Source of the DNA: Spirochaetaceae bacterium
Lineage (GTDB): Bacteria > Spirochaetota > Spirochaetia > Treponematales > Rectinemataceae
Direction: 5' to 3'
DNA length: 47,960 nt
Assembly: GCA_026418115.1 (NCBI GenBank)
Contig: JAOABY010000011.1
Span: 1 to 47,960, forward strand
Part shown: one piece after another, positions 27,110-36,165 of the stretch
How the letters are laid out: each line of letters starts with the position of its first letter
How positions within the stretch are numbered: position 1 is the stretch's first letter
Notes under the pieces: model-generated
Seen by the model: only the letters and a program-made list of their open reading frames with translations
What the model was told of the DNA's origin: nothing
Databases searched by the model: none
Made by a program: the position numbers and the translations under genes

Positions 27110-29131
27110 ATGGACATGTGCGTTGCCTCGCCTCGGGATATGGAAGCACGTCGCCTTTCCCCGGGCGATTTCGATGCAGTCATCGTTACGGGTGATGGCT
27201 ATGTGGATCACCCTGCATTTGGTGCAGCGCTGATTGCACGTCTGCTTGAGAGCGAAGGTTTCCGCGTAGCAATACTCGCCAGGCCTGATCCTGATGACGT
27301 CGCAGTATTTCGCATGTTTGGAAAACCCAGACTCGCCTTTCTCATCACCGCCGGCGCACTCGATTCCATGGTTGCTCTCTATACTGCCCAAAGGAAACCT
27401 CGTTCCGAAGATCTCTATGCTCCGGGAGGCAACCCTTCCCTCTGCATGCGGGCCGACGGCAGCATAGGGCCAGGCAAGGCAGGCAGACCTCACGCGCGCC
27501 CCGAAAGGGCGACCATTGTCTATGCAAACAAGTGCAGGGAGGCCTACAAGGGTGTCCCCGTCATCATAGGTGGCATAGAGGCCTCACTTCGACGGCTTTC
27601 TCATTTTGACTACTGGTCGGAATCGGTACGCCGCTCACTGCTGCTGGACGCAAAAGCAGATGTATTGCTGTATGGGATGGCCGAGCGACAGATTCTGGAG
27701 GTAATGCGTAGGCTTGCCCAGGGTAACATGGATCTTCATGGCATTCGCGGCACCGTATGGGCAGTACATCGATCCCGCTTTGAAGAAATAATGGGAAACA
27801 AGACTGATATCGAGATGCTGCCCCCCTACGAAACAGTCGCCGCCCCAACTGAAGAAGGCAGACAGGCCTTTGCAGCATCATTCAGACTGCAGTACCTGCA
27901 CACCGATCCATGGTCAGCCCGCATGCTGGTGGAACCCTGTGGGGACCGAATGGTGGTCCAGGAACCTCCGGAGTATCCGCTTTCACGGGAAGAGATGGAT
28001 CGTGTATACGGGCTTCCTTTTACACGCCAGAGCCATTCGCTCTATGAGCCCTGGGGTGGCGTGCCGGCACTCAAAGAGGTGAAATTCTCCCTGGTATCAT
28101 CACGGGGATGTTTCGGTGCATGCTCATTCTGTGCGCTTGCCTTCCACCAGGGACGAGTAGTCACATCCCGATCAATCGATTCTCTCGTGGAAGAAGCGCG
28201 CCGTCTTACACATCTGCCCGATTTCAAAGGGTACATTCATGATGTTGGTGGCCCTACCGCCAATTTTCGCCAGCCGGCCTGTGACAAGATGGCACGGCAA
28301 GGCGCCTGTACTGCGAGGCGCTGCCTCGCTCCTCAGCCCTGTTCGAGGCTCAAGGCTGACCATTCCGAGTATCTTGCTCTGCTGCGAAGGCTGCGCAACC
28401 TCCCCGGCATACGAAAGGTGTTTATCCGCTCAGGCATCAGGTTCGACTATCTCCTCCTGGACAGGGATCCCTCGTTCTTTCACGAGCTTGTGGAACATCA
28501 TATTTCTGGCCAGCTCAAGGTTGCGCCCGAACATGTGTCCGACAGGGTGCTCGCGCTGATGGGCAAGCCGCCTCATGCAGTTTTTGAGCAATTTGCCAGC
28601 GAGTACCGCCGGCTGAATGAGGAACTCGGCAAGCAGCAGTATCTGATACCATATTTCATCTCGAGTCACCCCGGCTCAACCCTGGAGGATGCGCTCGAGC
28701 TGGCCCTCTGGCTTCGCCGGTACGGATTTGTGCCTGATCAGGTGCAGGATTTCTATCCTACGCCAGGCACCCTTGCCACAGCGATATGGTATGCGGGCAT
28801 CGACCCAATGTCAGGCAGGAAAGTGTACGTTCCTCGTGGAGCACATGAGCGCGCGCTGCAGCGTGCCCTGCTGCAGTTCAAGAAACCGGAATTCCATGAC
28901 CTCGTCCGTGAAGCACTCACGCTACTCGGCAGGACCGATCTGATAGGGACAGGTCCTGACTGTCTCGTACCGGCAGCTTCCGGGAGAAGAGGGAGCATGT
29001 CATACTCACCATCAGAACGGCCTCGGGGAGGACGGCATGGAGATACTCGTTCCCATCAAACTCGTACCGGAAACGGACAAGGTTCGCATGGATCCCGACA
29101 CGGGGACCATGGTACGAGAAGGCGTCGATAG
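27110..29131 (+). CDS. ygiQ: YgiQ-family radical SAM protein
   Basis: The 673-residue product follows YgiQ (UPF0313) over its length: an N-terminal B12-binding-like region with FDAVIVTGDGYVDHPAFG (about residues 21-38), VPVIIGGIEASLRRLSHFDY (about 148-167), and the radical SAM cluster motif CFGACSFC (about 336-343). Further on are the FIRSGIRFDYLL (about 439-450) and VAPEHVSDRVLALMGKP (about 471-487) segments. Its reaction is unknown. The last 31 codons overlap the start of the etf gene in another frame and give an arginine/glycine/histidine-rich tail. Basic tails are common in this family, so the overlap is probably real. It is likely the first gene of the operon with the Etf-LDH genes. Confidence 0.93.
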   Translation: MDMCVASPRDMEARRLSPGDFDAVIVTGDGYVDHPAFGAALIARLLESEGFRVAILARPDPDDVAVFRMFGKPRLAFLITAGALDSMVALYTAQRKPRSEDLYAPGGNPSLCMRADGSIGPGKAGRPHARPERATIVYANKCREAYKGVPVIIGGIEASLRRLSHFDYWSESVRRSLLLDAKADVLLYGMAERQILEVMRRLAQGNMDLHGIRGTVWAVHRSRFEEIMGNKTDIEMLPPYETVAAPTEEGRQAFAASFRLQYLHTDPWSARMLVEPCGDRMVVQEPPEYPLSREEMDRVYGLPFTRQSHSLYEPWGGVPALKEVKFSLVSSRGCFGACSFCALAFHQGRVVTSRSIDSLVEEARRLTHLPDFKGYIHDVGGPTANFRQPACDKMARQGACTARRCLAPQPCSRLKADHSEYLALLRRLRNLPGIRKVFIRSGIRFDYLLLDRDPSFFHELVEHHISGQLKVAPEHVSDRVLALMGKPPHAVFEQFASEYRRLNEELGKQQYLIPYFISSHPGSTLEDALELALWLRRYGFVPDQVQDFYPTPGTLATAIWYAGIDPMSGRKVYVPRGAHERALQRALLQFKKPEFHDLVREALTLLGRTDLIGTGPDCLVPAASGRRGSMSYSPSERPRGGRHGDTRSHQTRTGNGQGSHGSRHGDHGTRRRR

Positions 29132-30986
29132 CATAGTCAACCCGCTCGACCTCTATGCAATTGAGGCTGCCCTCCGTCTGAAGGAAGATCACGGAGGAAG
29201 CATTACCGTACTCTCGATGGGCCCACCTGCGGCAGAAAGAGCCCTCCGGGAAGCGCTCTCCATGGGTTGCGACCGTGCCTTCCTCCTCAGCGACAAAGCC
29301 TTTGCCGGTTCCGACACCTGGGCTACTTCCAGGGTACTCTCCACTGCCATCAGACACTGTGGCGCCTTTGATCTCATCATCACCGGAGAGCGGGCAACTG
29401 ATGGAGATACAGGACAGGTAGGACCTGGCATTGCAGCATGGCTTGGAATACCCGTCCTCAGCCATGTGAGCCAATTGCAGCTCAGGGATACCTCATGCCT
29501 CATGGCGACCAGACTCACCGAAGAAGGGTATCAGCGCCTTGAAGTCAGGCTCCCCTGCGTCCTCACGGTAGTCAAGGAAATAGCGGTTCCACGCCTGCCA
29601 ACACTGCGGGGAAAGCAGCAGGCACGAAAAGTGACCATCCCCTGCCTGACCGCATCAAACCTTGGTCTGGATCCCGAGACAATCGGACTTGCAGGTTCTC
29701 CCACCAGAGTGGTGAAGATATTTCATCCCAGGGTCGCACGTGAAGCCGAGCGGATCGAAGCACGTGAAGAGGCACAGATCCGGCAGGCGATAGACCGGGT
29801 TCTGGAAGTGCTTGATAATCAGGGGTTTCTTACACCTAAGCGAGATGCATGCGATGATCGTCCATATGAGTCGGCAACGCAGCAGATACAGGCGGAACAT
29901 GCTCTCTCATCTGTCGACGACCATGCCAGACTGCGACCTCAGGGAAAGAAAGAAATATGGACGCTTGCAGAATACCGAGGCGGCAGGATGGATACTACAT
30001 CATTCGAATTGCTGGCACGTGCCCGTCCTCTCGCAGACCAGGCAGGCATGCTGGTCACTGCAGTGGCTCTCTCGGCGGCCATCACGGATTCCGATGCCCG
30101 CATGCTGATTGCCCGTGGTGCTGACTGCGTCATCGCACTTGAGAGCCCCTGCCTGGCCGATTTTGAATGCGGAACCTGGTCCTCGGCCCTGGTAACACTC
30201 GCCAGAGACCAGCTTCCAGAAATTATCCTCGCCCCGGCAACTACCTCTGGCCGTGCGCTCATGCCTCATTTGGCAATCATGCTTGGCACCGGGCTTACCG
30301 CTGACTGTACCGATCTGGCGCTGGATCCGGAGACCGGCGATCTCCTGCAGACGCGCCCTGCCATAGGCGGCAACATCATGGCGACCATACGCACCCCCCG
30401 ACACCGCCCCCAGATGGCAACCATCAGGCCCCATTCTACCAGACCTCTTCAGCCCGACACAGCACGACAGGGCTGCCTGATCAGAAAAATGCTCGATCCT
30501 CAACCCGCAGACACCAGAGTAAAAATTCTGGGGCTTGACTGCGAATCCCACGACTTCGAGAACCTTGAGGCTGCCCGTATAGTCGTAGCCGGGGGCAGAG
30601 GTTTGCGCAAGGCAGATGGATTCCGCCATGTCCGTGCGCTTGCCGACGCCCTGGGTGCAGCAGTGGGAGCAAGCAGAGAAGCCGTGGACAGGGGCTGGAT
30701 TGGATATCCTCATCAGGTAGGTCTGAGCGGCAAGACCATTTCCCCTGATCTCTATCTTTGTGCTGGCATTTCGGGAGCCATACAGCATCTCGCCGGCATA
30801 CGTACCGCAAAGACCATCATTGCCATCAATAGTGATCCTCATGCTCCCATTCACGAAGTCGCCAATCTGGCCATCATTGGTGACCTGTTCGAAATACTGC
30901 CGCGCCTGACGAAAGCTGTGCTCCAGGTCCGGCAGTCCGATCATCTGGTAGCAGGCACCGAAAATGCTACAAGAGGTGATATATGA
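29037..30986 (+). CDS. Electron transfer flavoprotein, EtfB-EtfA fusion
   Basis: Both ETF subunits are on one 649-residue chain. The EtfB part (about residues 1-255) starts MEILVPIKLVPETDKV and has the GERATDGDTGQVGPGIA loop (about 122-138) that binds the second FAD or AMP. A linker of about 50 residues follows. The EtfA part (about 300-649) has its N-terminal domain and the FAD-binding C-terminal domain: VVAGGRGL (about 519-526), VGLSGKTISPDLYLCAGISG (about 561-580), AIQHLAGIRTAKTIIAIN (about 581-598). No ferredoxin-like cysteine cluster is present. GGGGAGGACGGC precedes the ATG at 29037, inside ygiQ. The stop overlaps the dehydrogenase start (ATGA). Partners and electron acceptor (NAD plus ferredoxin or quinone) are inferred, not shown. 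Confidence 0.92.
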   Translation: MEILVPIKLVPETDKVRMDPDTGTMVREGVDSIVNPLDLYAIEAALRLKEDHGGSITVLSMGPPAAERALREALSMGCDRAFLLSDKAFAGSDTWATSRVLSTAIRHCGAFDLIITGERATDGDTGQVGPGIAAWLGIPVLSHVSQLQLRDTSCLMATRLTEEGYQRLEVRLPCVLTVVKEIAVPRLPTLRGKQQARKVTIPCLTASNLGLDPETIGLAGSPTRVVKIFHPRVAREAERIEAREEAQIRQAIDRVLEVLDNQGFLTPKRDACDDRPYESATQQIQAEHALSSVDDHARLRPQGKKEIWTLAEYRGGRMDTTSFELLARARPLADQAGMLVTAVALSAAITDSDARMLIARGADCVIALESPCLADFECGTWSSALVTLARDQLPEIILAPATTSGRALMPHLAIMLGTGLTADCTDLALDPETGDLLQTRPAIGGNIMATIRTPRHRPQMATIRPHSTRPLQPDTARQGCLIRKMLDPQPADTRVKILGLDCESHDFENLEAARIVVAGGRGLRKADGFRHVRALADALGAAVGASREAVDRGWIGYPHQVGLSGKTISPDLYLCAGISGAIQHLAGIRTAKTIIAINSDPHAPIHEVANLAIIGDLFEILPRLTKAVLQVRQSDHLVAGTENATRGDI

Positions 30987-32446
30987 GCACGCCGCTTCAG
31001 CAAGAAATCCCCGGCACGTCATCACTGCCTCATCGATATGGGCGGGTCACGCCATCCATCATGGCGGAGCTGCAATCCCTGCTGGGGCAGGATCAGGTTT
31101 TTACGGATCCTGACAAGCTGCAGGCCTATTCACATGACGAAACATCCATCGAAGACTACGGGCACCAGCCAGAGGTGGTAGTCTTTCCCCGGAGTACCCA
31201 ACAGGTGGCGGATCTGGTCCTTCTTGCCAACCGCTACAGGATCCCTCTCACACCTCGCGGTGCCGGTAGCGGACTTTCGGGCGGTGCCATTCCCTTATTT
31301 GGCGGCATCGTCGTCTCACTTGAAAAAATGCAGCGAGTAAGAGACATCGATTATGAAAACATGACCATCACGGTTGAGGCCGGCATGGTGACCAACGATA
31401 TCAATAACGTGGTGCGGGATCATGGTCTTTTCTATGCCGGCTACCCCATGAGTCTCGAGACCTGCACGATCGGTGGGAATATCGCCGAGAATGCCGGCGG
31501 CGGTAAGGCCGTGAAATACGGCGTCACCTCGAGATATGTGCTGGGGCTCGAACTCGTCACCCCTTCAGGTGAAGTGGTGCGGCTGGGTGGCAAACTTGCA
31601 AAGGATGTTACCGGCTATGATCTGGTCCATCTCATCGTCGGCTCGGAGGGAACTCTGGGTATCGTGACTGCCGCGACCCTTCGGTTGATTGGTCTGCCCA
31701 AGGCGACCTGCGATCTCCTTGTCCTCTACGCTACCCCCCAGGCTGCCATAAGCTCTGTCCCTACGATTCTGACCAATGGACTGGTGCCCACTGCCATCGA
31801 ATTCATGGACAGGAGTTCGGTAGAAGCTTCATGCAGGTATCTGAATGAATCTCTGCCCTATGAAACGTGTGGGGCAATGCTGCTCATCGAGATGGATGGC
31901 AGCGACCAGGCGCAAGTGGAACATGATGCGGAAGCAGTGGGTGAACTCTGTCTGCAGCAAGGAGCGCTTGAAGTGTACGTAGCCGATAATCGCACTACCC
32001 GCGAGCGGGTATGGAGCGTACGCCGCAATATCGCCGAGGCGTTCAAGGTCTATTCTCCGGTTCAGAGTCTTGAGGATATTGTAGTGCCTCCCGCGCGTAT
32101 TCCCGACATTCTACCCACACTTGCGGAACTCGAGCGCGAATTTGGCATCACCATACCCTGCTATGGGCATGCCGGTGATGGCAATCTGCATGCCACTCTC
32201 GTCAACCCCCCAGACATGGACATGGAACGATGGCATGCGGTCGAGCATGAGGCACTCGAAATCCTCTATGCCGCCGTAACCCAACTAGGCGGCAAGATTT
32301 CTGGCGAGCATGGCATCGGTCTCAAGAGAAAACGTTATATGGCGGAATTCATGGATCCTGTTGAGCTGAAACTCATCAAGGCAATCAAGCAGGCCTGGGA
32401 TCCTCTCTGCATCATGAATCCAGGCAAGCTCTTCGATCCGGAATGA
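30983..32446 (+). CDS. FAD-linked D-lactate/glycolate dehydrogenase (GlcD/LctD type)
   Basis: This 487-residue flavoprotein belongs to the FAD-linked oxidase family with a PCMH-type FAD domain: LTPRGAGSGLSGGAIP (about residues 91-106), GMVTNDINNVVRDHGLFY (about 133-150), GNIAENAGGG (about 165-174). The C-terminal substrate domain has CYGHAGDGNLHATLV (about 393-407) and SGEHGIGLKRKRYM (about 440-453) with the conserved histidines. Without cysteine motifs it is GlcD-like, not an Fe-S fusion. Because it follows an ETF gene with ATGA coupling, it resembles the lactate dehydrogenase (LctD) of the Acetobacterium woodii lactate dehydrogenase-ETF complex, which drives lactate oxidation by electron confurcation. 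Lactate versus glycolate or another 2-hydroxyacid is open. Confidence 0.92.
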   Translation: MSTPLQQEIPGTSSLPHRYGRVTPSIMAELQSLLGQDQVFTDPDKLQAYSHDETSIEDYGHQPEVVVFPRSTQQVADLVLLANRYRIPLTPRGAGSGLSGGAIPLFGGIVVSLEKMQRVRDIDYENMTITVEAGMVTNDINNVVRDHGLFYAGYPMSLETCTIGGNIAENAGGGKAVKYGVTSRYVLGLELVTPSGEVVRLGGKLAKDVTGYDLVHLIVGSEGTLGIVTAATLRLIGLPKATCDLLVLYATPQAAISSVPTILTNGLVPTAIEFMDRSSVEASCRYLNESLPYETCGAMLLIEMDGSDQAQVEHDAEAVGELCLQQGALEVYVADNRTTRERVWSVRRNIAEAFKVYSPVQSLEDIVVPPARIPDILPTLAELEREFGITIPCYGHAGDGNLHATLVNPPDMDMERWHAVEHEALEILYAAVTQLGGKISGEHGIGLKRKRYMAEFMDPVELKLIKAIKQAWDPLCIMNPGKLFDPE

Positions 32447-32473
32447 AATGAGGTTGTGCTGTCTGAGCTTGAC

Positions 32474-33058
32474 CTAGCGTCTGAGCGCGATGTCGATTCC
32501 CATGATGTTGAACAGCAGCGATATGGCTCCCTGTATGGGCGACCATGCCAGGCCAAAAGCCAGTACCCGATCACGCCTGCCGTAAAAGGAATTGCCCAGC
32601 GTAAAAGGTGTTATCCTGCCAAACAGCCACCATTGCGCATGAGGATCACCGGGAGAAGCTGCAGTTATGCCGGTCCAGCCAGCCAGCACTCCCATCTCGG
32701 CGAGCATGTTAACCCAGTTGGCAGGAGGAATGCGCTCGGAGACGCGTCGCTCTCCCATCATCGCATATCCTACAGACAGCACGCCAAGCATGGTATCACC
32801 CGGCAGCGGTGTGAGCATGCCTGCCAGCCCAGCATGCAGCTCGATTCTGGAACTGATACCTGCCGTGAGCCCGGCTGAGACATGCTGACCTGGAGAGGAT
32901 ATGCTTCCCGTGCCACTCTTCAGAAAACTCCAGTGCTGGAAGCTCAGGGAAAGGTCCTGCGCTGCCGTACCAGAAACCGCCACAAGTGCCAGCGCTAAAA
33001 TCAGAAGTATGATTCGGTATCCTGATCGACACCTGAATATGAATTTCAGTCTCACCAT
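32474..33058 (-). CDS. Probable outer-membrane beta-barrel protein
   Basis: The 194-residue product has a signal peptide (hydrophobic stretch about residues 16-30, cut after SGTAA or near) and a mature part of amphipathic strands ending in a hydrophobic strand with a basic tail. I recognise no named family. The ATG at 33058 overlaps the end of the upstream gene by 7 bases; a GTG at 33073 is an alternative. It is the last gene of a minus-strand run that begins with the sugar-nucleotide reductase gene. It converges on the dehydrogenase gene with a 27-base gap and no terminator that I can see. Confidence 0.7.
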   Translation of the reverse strand: MVRLKFIFRCRSGYRIILLILALALVAVSGTAAQDLSLSFQHWSFLKSGTGSISSPGQHVSAGLTAGISSRIELHAGLAGMLTPLPGDTMLGVLSVGYAMMGERRVSERIPPANWVNMLAEMGVLAGWTGITAASPGDPHAQWWLFGRITPFTLGNSFYGRRDRVLAFGLAWSPIQGAISLLFNIMGIDIALRR

Positions 33059-33660
33059 ATGCTCGCCACCCACTCAAACACAGACACCCCCCATCCCCGG
33101 ACTGCACCATTGGCATCAAGCACCACCGAAGGTGAGAGCAATGACAGTATGCTGTCTCCAAACCAGAACCGGAGCAGCCTCGCCTCGAACAGCTGCATGG
33201 TCTGCCCACCTGTTGCCAGCATCCAGAAGGAAGCTCCCAGGGCGGGCGACCAGCGCCATGGCCTCTGAAATACTGCTACAGGAGCCCTCCCCTCAAGCGA
33301 GGTGTACTGCAGTTCCACTCCGATGCCTGCTGCAGCGGATGAAAGTTGCCAGGGGTTCACCTGCATCAGCCCTTCTACTCTGAATGAGGGACGGAGCCCT
33401 CCAGCTGGAAAAGGATCGAGATGCAAGCCCACTCTGGCGTATTCGCCTTCTCCCATCAGGGGAGCAGCAAAGCCCTGAGCCCCTGCCAGCAATCCTGCAC
33501 GCCAGGGGGGTGTGGCATACACAGCTCCGGAACTCCACAGCCAGCCCAGAAGAAGCACAGCAGTAATTACAAGCTTTCGCTGCACAGATCTCGCCTGAGG
33601 CCGCCTGTCTTCTCCAGAGCATGTGCTGGAGTGATGACGCCTGGATGATCCTGTCTGCAT
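33052..33660 (-). CDS. Probable exported or outer-membrane protein
   Basis: This 202-residue protein has an unusually long, arginine-rich N-terminus (about 28 residues) before a hydrophobic signal core (about residues 29-46) that would be cut near VYA. The mature part shows alternating short strands, for example FRVEGLMQVNPWQLSSAAAG (about 93-112), as in small spirochaetal barrels. No family is recognised. The start ATG is 2 bases after the stop of the PLD fragment. A GTG nearer the hydrophobic core could be the true start. It overlaps the next gene by 7 bases, and the two similar proteins may be a barrel pair. Confidence 0.65.
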   Translation of the reverse strand: MQTGSSRRHHSSTCSGEDRRPQARSVQRKLVITAVLLLGWLWSSGAVYATPPWRAGLLAGAQGFAAPLMGEGEYARVGLHLDPFPAGGLRPSFRVEGLMQVNPWQLSSAAAGIGVELQYTSLEGRAPVAVFQRPWRWSPALGASFWMLATGGQTMQLFEARLLRFWFGDSILSLLSPSVVLDANGAVRGWGVSVFEWVASIW

Positions 33661-33662
33661 CC

Positions 33663-34358
33663 TTACCCCCCAATCTGCGAAAGAATGTAATTGAGCCTGT
33701 AGTCAAGCGAGCGCCATGTGCGTGCTTCCTCAATGCTCACCTCTCTGCAGTACCTGAGTAATTCGGCGAGGTTCTCGCGGACAATACCTGCCGTGGCTGG
33801 ATCATCAAATACGACAGCTATTTCGTTGGACAACTTCAGCGAGCGATAATTGAAATTCGTACTGCCGAGCGCAGCCAGCCGGCCGTCAACGAAGAACAGC
33901 TTATAATGGAGCAGCGCATTGCCCGGTGATTTATAGATGTAAATCTTTACCCCCGCCTGCAGCAGCGGAAGCACAGCATAGCGAGCGCCCTTATCAAGCA
34001 TGGAACTGCTGTGGTCCTCAGAAAGCACAAGATGAACGCGGACACCCCTTGCTGCCGTCCGGCGAACCCAATCGATCATGGCTTCGGAAGGAATTGAATA
34101 TGCCTGGACCATCCATATCTCATGCTCAGCTGCATCAAACAGGCCCTTGATCAGTGGTTCGATGACTCTCTGACCACGCGCCACCATCTGCTCCGCTGCC
34201 CAGAACCTGATCCCTCCATGTTCCGGGGCCTCAGAAGAAACAATATCCGCATCAGGTCGGACAGCCGGTCTTATAGGATCGGCAGACCACTCGTTCCATA
34301 TCTTCCTGAAGGTTTCACTGAACCATGCTCCCGCCTGCCGGCTTCTGATTTCCACCAT
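33663..34358 (-). pseudogene. Phospholipase D-like protein, C-terminal half of a frameshifted gene
   Basis: This 231-codon frame carries the second HKD motif, HYKLFFVDGRLAALGSTNFN (about residues 152-171), of a cardiolipin synthase-like phospholipase D. The region before it (VQAYSIPSEAMIDWVRRTAA and VHLVLSEDHSSSMLDKGARY) is also typical. It lacks the first HKD motif, which sits in the overlapping frame upstream (34315-34989). One base fewer in the A4 run at 34393-34396 (T4 on the coding strand) would join the two frames into one normal protein of about 440 residues. The cause may be an assembly error, a true mutation or a phase-variable tract. The first ATG of this half has no good ribosome binding site. 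Confidence 0.8.
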
Positions 34359-34989
34359 TGCGTCGACATTGCCGTTCCGGTCGATCGGCGCGAAAAGAGT
34401 AGATGTTGAGGTTGTAGCCGCCTGTATATATCAGTTCTTCATCAATGATCACGATCTTTCTGTGATCCCTGAACAGCCAGTAGGGCAGGACAAACAGACG
34501 TTCCGACCGGAGAGGATTGAATTCCGCCCACAGCACTCTGGTGCCTCTGAAGGCCTCCGGAGGGGTCACAATCTGATCATTCCACAGCGGATTGTCAAAA
34601 ATGCGCTGATATGAAGTTCCATCGAAGAGATATCTGACATCCACGCCCTCTGCTGCCTTTCGCGCGAGCGCATCATAGATTTCGTAATCAAACTCGTTCC
34701 TGTTGGCTACGAACATGGCGATTCTTATGGAATGCCGCGCAGCGTCGATTGCCTTGAGCAGGGAAGCCTTCCAGGATGCAGCACTGTAATGCACAACAGG
34801 GACGGAGCCCTCAAAGGCTCTGAAGCCATGTGTCTCAAGATAGGTACCAACATCAAAGTCAGCCCCCGCCACCTTACCTGTCAGGCTGCTACCGGCAGGC
34901 AAAGGCGCAGTAGCACAGGACATTCCCAGCACAACCAATACAAACGCCATGCACAGTATTGTGAGAATCGGTCGCTGCACCATGCTCAT
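34315..34989 (-). pseudogene. Phospholipase D-like lipoprotein, N-terminal half of a frameshifted gene
   Basis: This frame starts with a lipoprotein signal (VLVVLGMSC lipobox, cysteine near residue 20) and runs through a first HKD motif, HRKIVIIDEELIYTGGYNLN (about residues 178-197). Such enzymes transfer or hydrolyse phosphatidyl groups, as in cardiolipin synthase. After IYSF the reading frame loses family similarity and stops 25 codons later; shifting by one base in the T-run (34393-34396) continues into the C-terminal half. The start ATG overlaps the reductase stop (ATGA, 34989-34986). The gene sits between a sugar-nucleotide reductase gene and two outer-membrane protein genes. Confidence 0.8.
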
Positions 34990-35924
34990 GCCCTGATGCT
35001 TCCCAGCCATGGAACCAGAATCTCGCCCATGCTCTCTTCGAAGCGACGCGACTGGCGCCAACCCAATGCTTTGAGTGCCGAGGTATCCATGAGACAATCC
35101 CTGGGGCGTGGCGCTCCTGCAGGTGGTTCCGGAGCTGGTTGAATGTGGGATGCATCCCTGCCTGTCGCTCTCGCCATGCAAAACACCATTTCATATTTGG
35201 TCAGTCGCTCTTCTCCCGAGAGCAGAAACCTCGGAAATGCTCCATATTCGCCAGGATGCTCCATGCATGCGCCGACCACTGCCAGAATTGCTTCCGAGAC
35301 ATCATCCACATGCACGGGATAGCGTCTTGCCCAGTGTTCCACCCTTACCGGCGTGTTCACAAGCAGGTGTTTTGCCAGAGCAGTCACCGAACATTCATCC
35401 AGTCGCTCAACTGGCCCATAGAGCAGAGGAATCCTCAGCACTGCACCGAAGCACTTCTTCCCTTCGTGCAGGAGTCTTGCAGCTAGCGCTGTCTCTGCTG
35501 CCAGCTCAGCTTCAAGCTTCATTCTTCCATAGGTGTTGAGAGGGTTCACTGGCGAGTGGGGATAATATGGCGGCGTCGTACCGTCATAGACATAATCAGT
35601 GGAAATAAGCAGAAGAAATGCGCCATGGGCGGCGCAGGCTCTTGCCAGATGCTGCGTTGCGGTCACATTGAGCAGGTAGGAACGCTCAGGTGCCGCATCA
35701 ACCGCCTCCGGCCGCCGTTCCGCAGCCAGATGAATCACTACATCAGGTCGATATCTGCCAAGCGCTTCATAGACCTTGCTTTCGTCTGTCAGATCAAGCC
35801 TGACAAGCGGTTCTCTTGCTCTGCTGTAAGCGATGCCCGTAACAGTGTGCCTTGCTCGAAACGCCAGAAGGCTCATGAGCGATCTGCCGAGGAGGCCTGA
35901 AGCCCCGGTCACCATGATATGCAT
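34986..35924 (-). CDS. SDR-family sugar-nucleotide reductase (dTDP-4-dehydrorhamnose reductase / MAT2B type)
   Basis: The 312-residue protein begins with the NAD(P)-binding MHIMVTGASGLLGRSLM and has VVIHLAAERRPE (about 62-73), LLLISTDYVYDGTTPPY (about 104-120) and the catalytic YGRMKLEAE (Y and K near 131 and 135). This is the extended SDR group that includes RfbD (last step of dTDP-L-rhamnose synthesis) and the regulatory subunit of methionine adenosyltransferase, which keeps the same fold. No other rhamnose genes are in the window, so RfbD is not certain. No good ribosome binding site was seen. It is the first gene of the minus-strand run. Confidence 0.85.
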   Translation of the reverse strand: MHIMVTGASGLLGRSLMSLLAFRARHTVTGIAYSRAREPLVRLDLTDESKVYEALGRYRPDVVIHLAAERRPEAVDAAPERSYLLNVTATQHLARACAAHGAFLLLISTDYVYDGTTPPYYPHSPVNPLNTYGRMKLEAELAAETALAARLLHEGKKCFGAVLRIPLLYGPVERLDECSVTALAKHLLVNTPVRVEHWARRYPVHVDDVSEAILAVVGACMEHPGEYGAFPRFLLSGEERLTKYEMVFCMARATGRDASHIQPAPEPPAGAPRPRDCLMDTSALKALGWRQSRRFEESMGEILVPWLGSIRA

Positions 35925-36080
35925 ACGGGGACAATACCACAGTTCATGCTTTCAAAAAAGATTGGGGTACCAGGCGCTCGAATGTCACACTGATCCTTCG
36001 TTGGCCTTCAACCTCGCTCTGCCGCTGCAGTTTCATTGATTCGTCATGAGCCCCGGCGCATATGCCATTCCAGCCCATCC

Positions 36081-36109
36081 TTGCCAAAACAGGCAATTTG
36101 GTTTAGTCT
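36081..36109 (+). promoter_or_regulatory. Possible promoter of pdxST
   Basis: TTGCCA (36081-36086), a 17-base spacer and TAGTCT (36104-36109). The TTGCC..GGCAA (36081-36095) inverted repeat overlaps the -35 box. The -10 box is weak. Confidence 0.35.
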
Positions 36110-36165
36110 ACTGCCTTGAAGCGCAAAGACTTCCCTACACACAGGAAATCCCGAGGAGAATAGCG

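Noticed and set aside
34393-34396. Programmed ribosomal frameshift at the PLD break
   Set aside because: The site has only four T and no slippery heptamer or stimulatory hairpin that I can see. A simple indel is more likely.
34986-35924. Naming the SDR gene rfbD with certainty
   Set aside because: No other rhamnose genes are present and the sequence also fits the MAT2B-like group.
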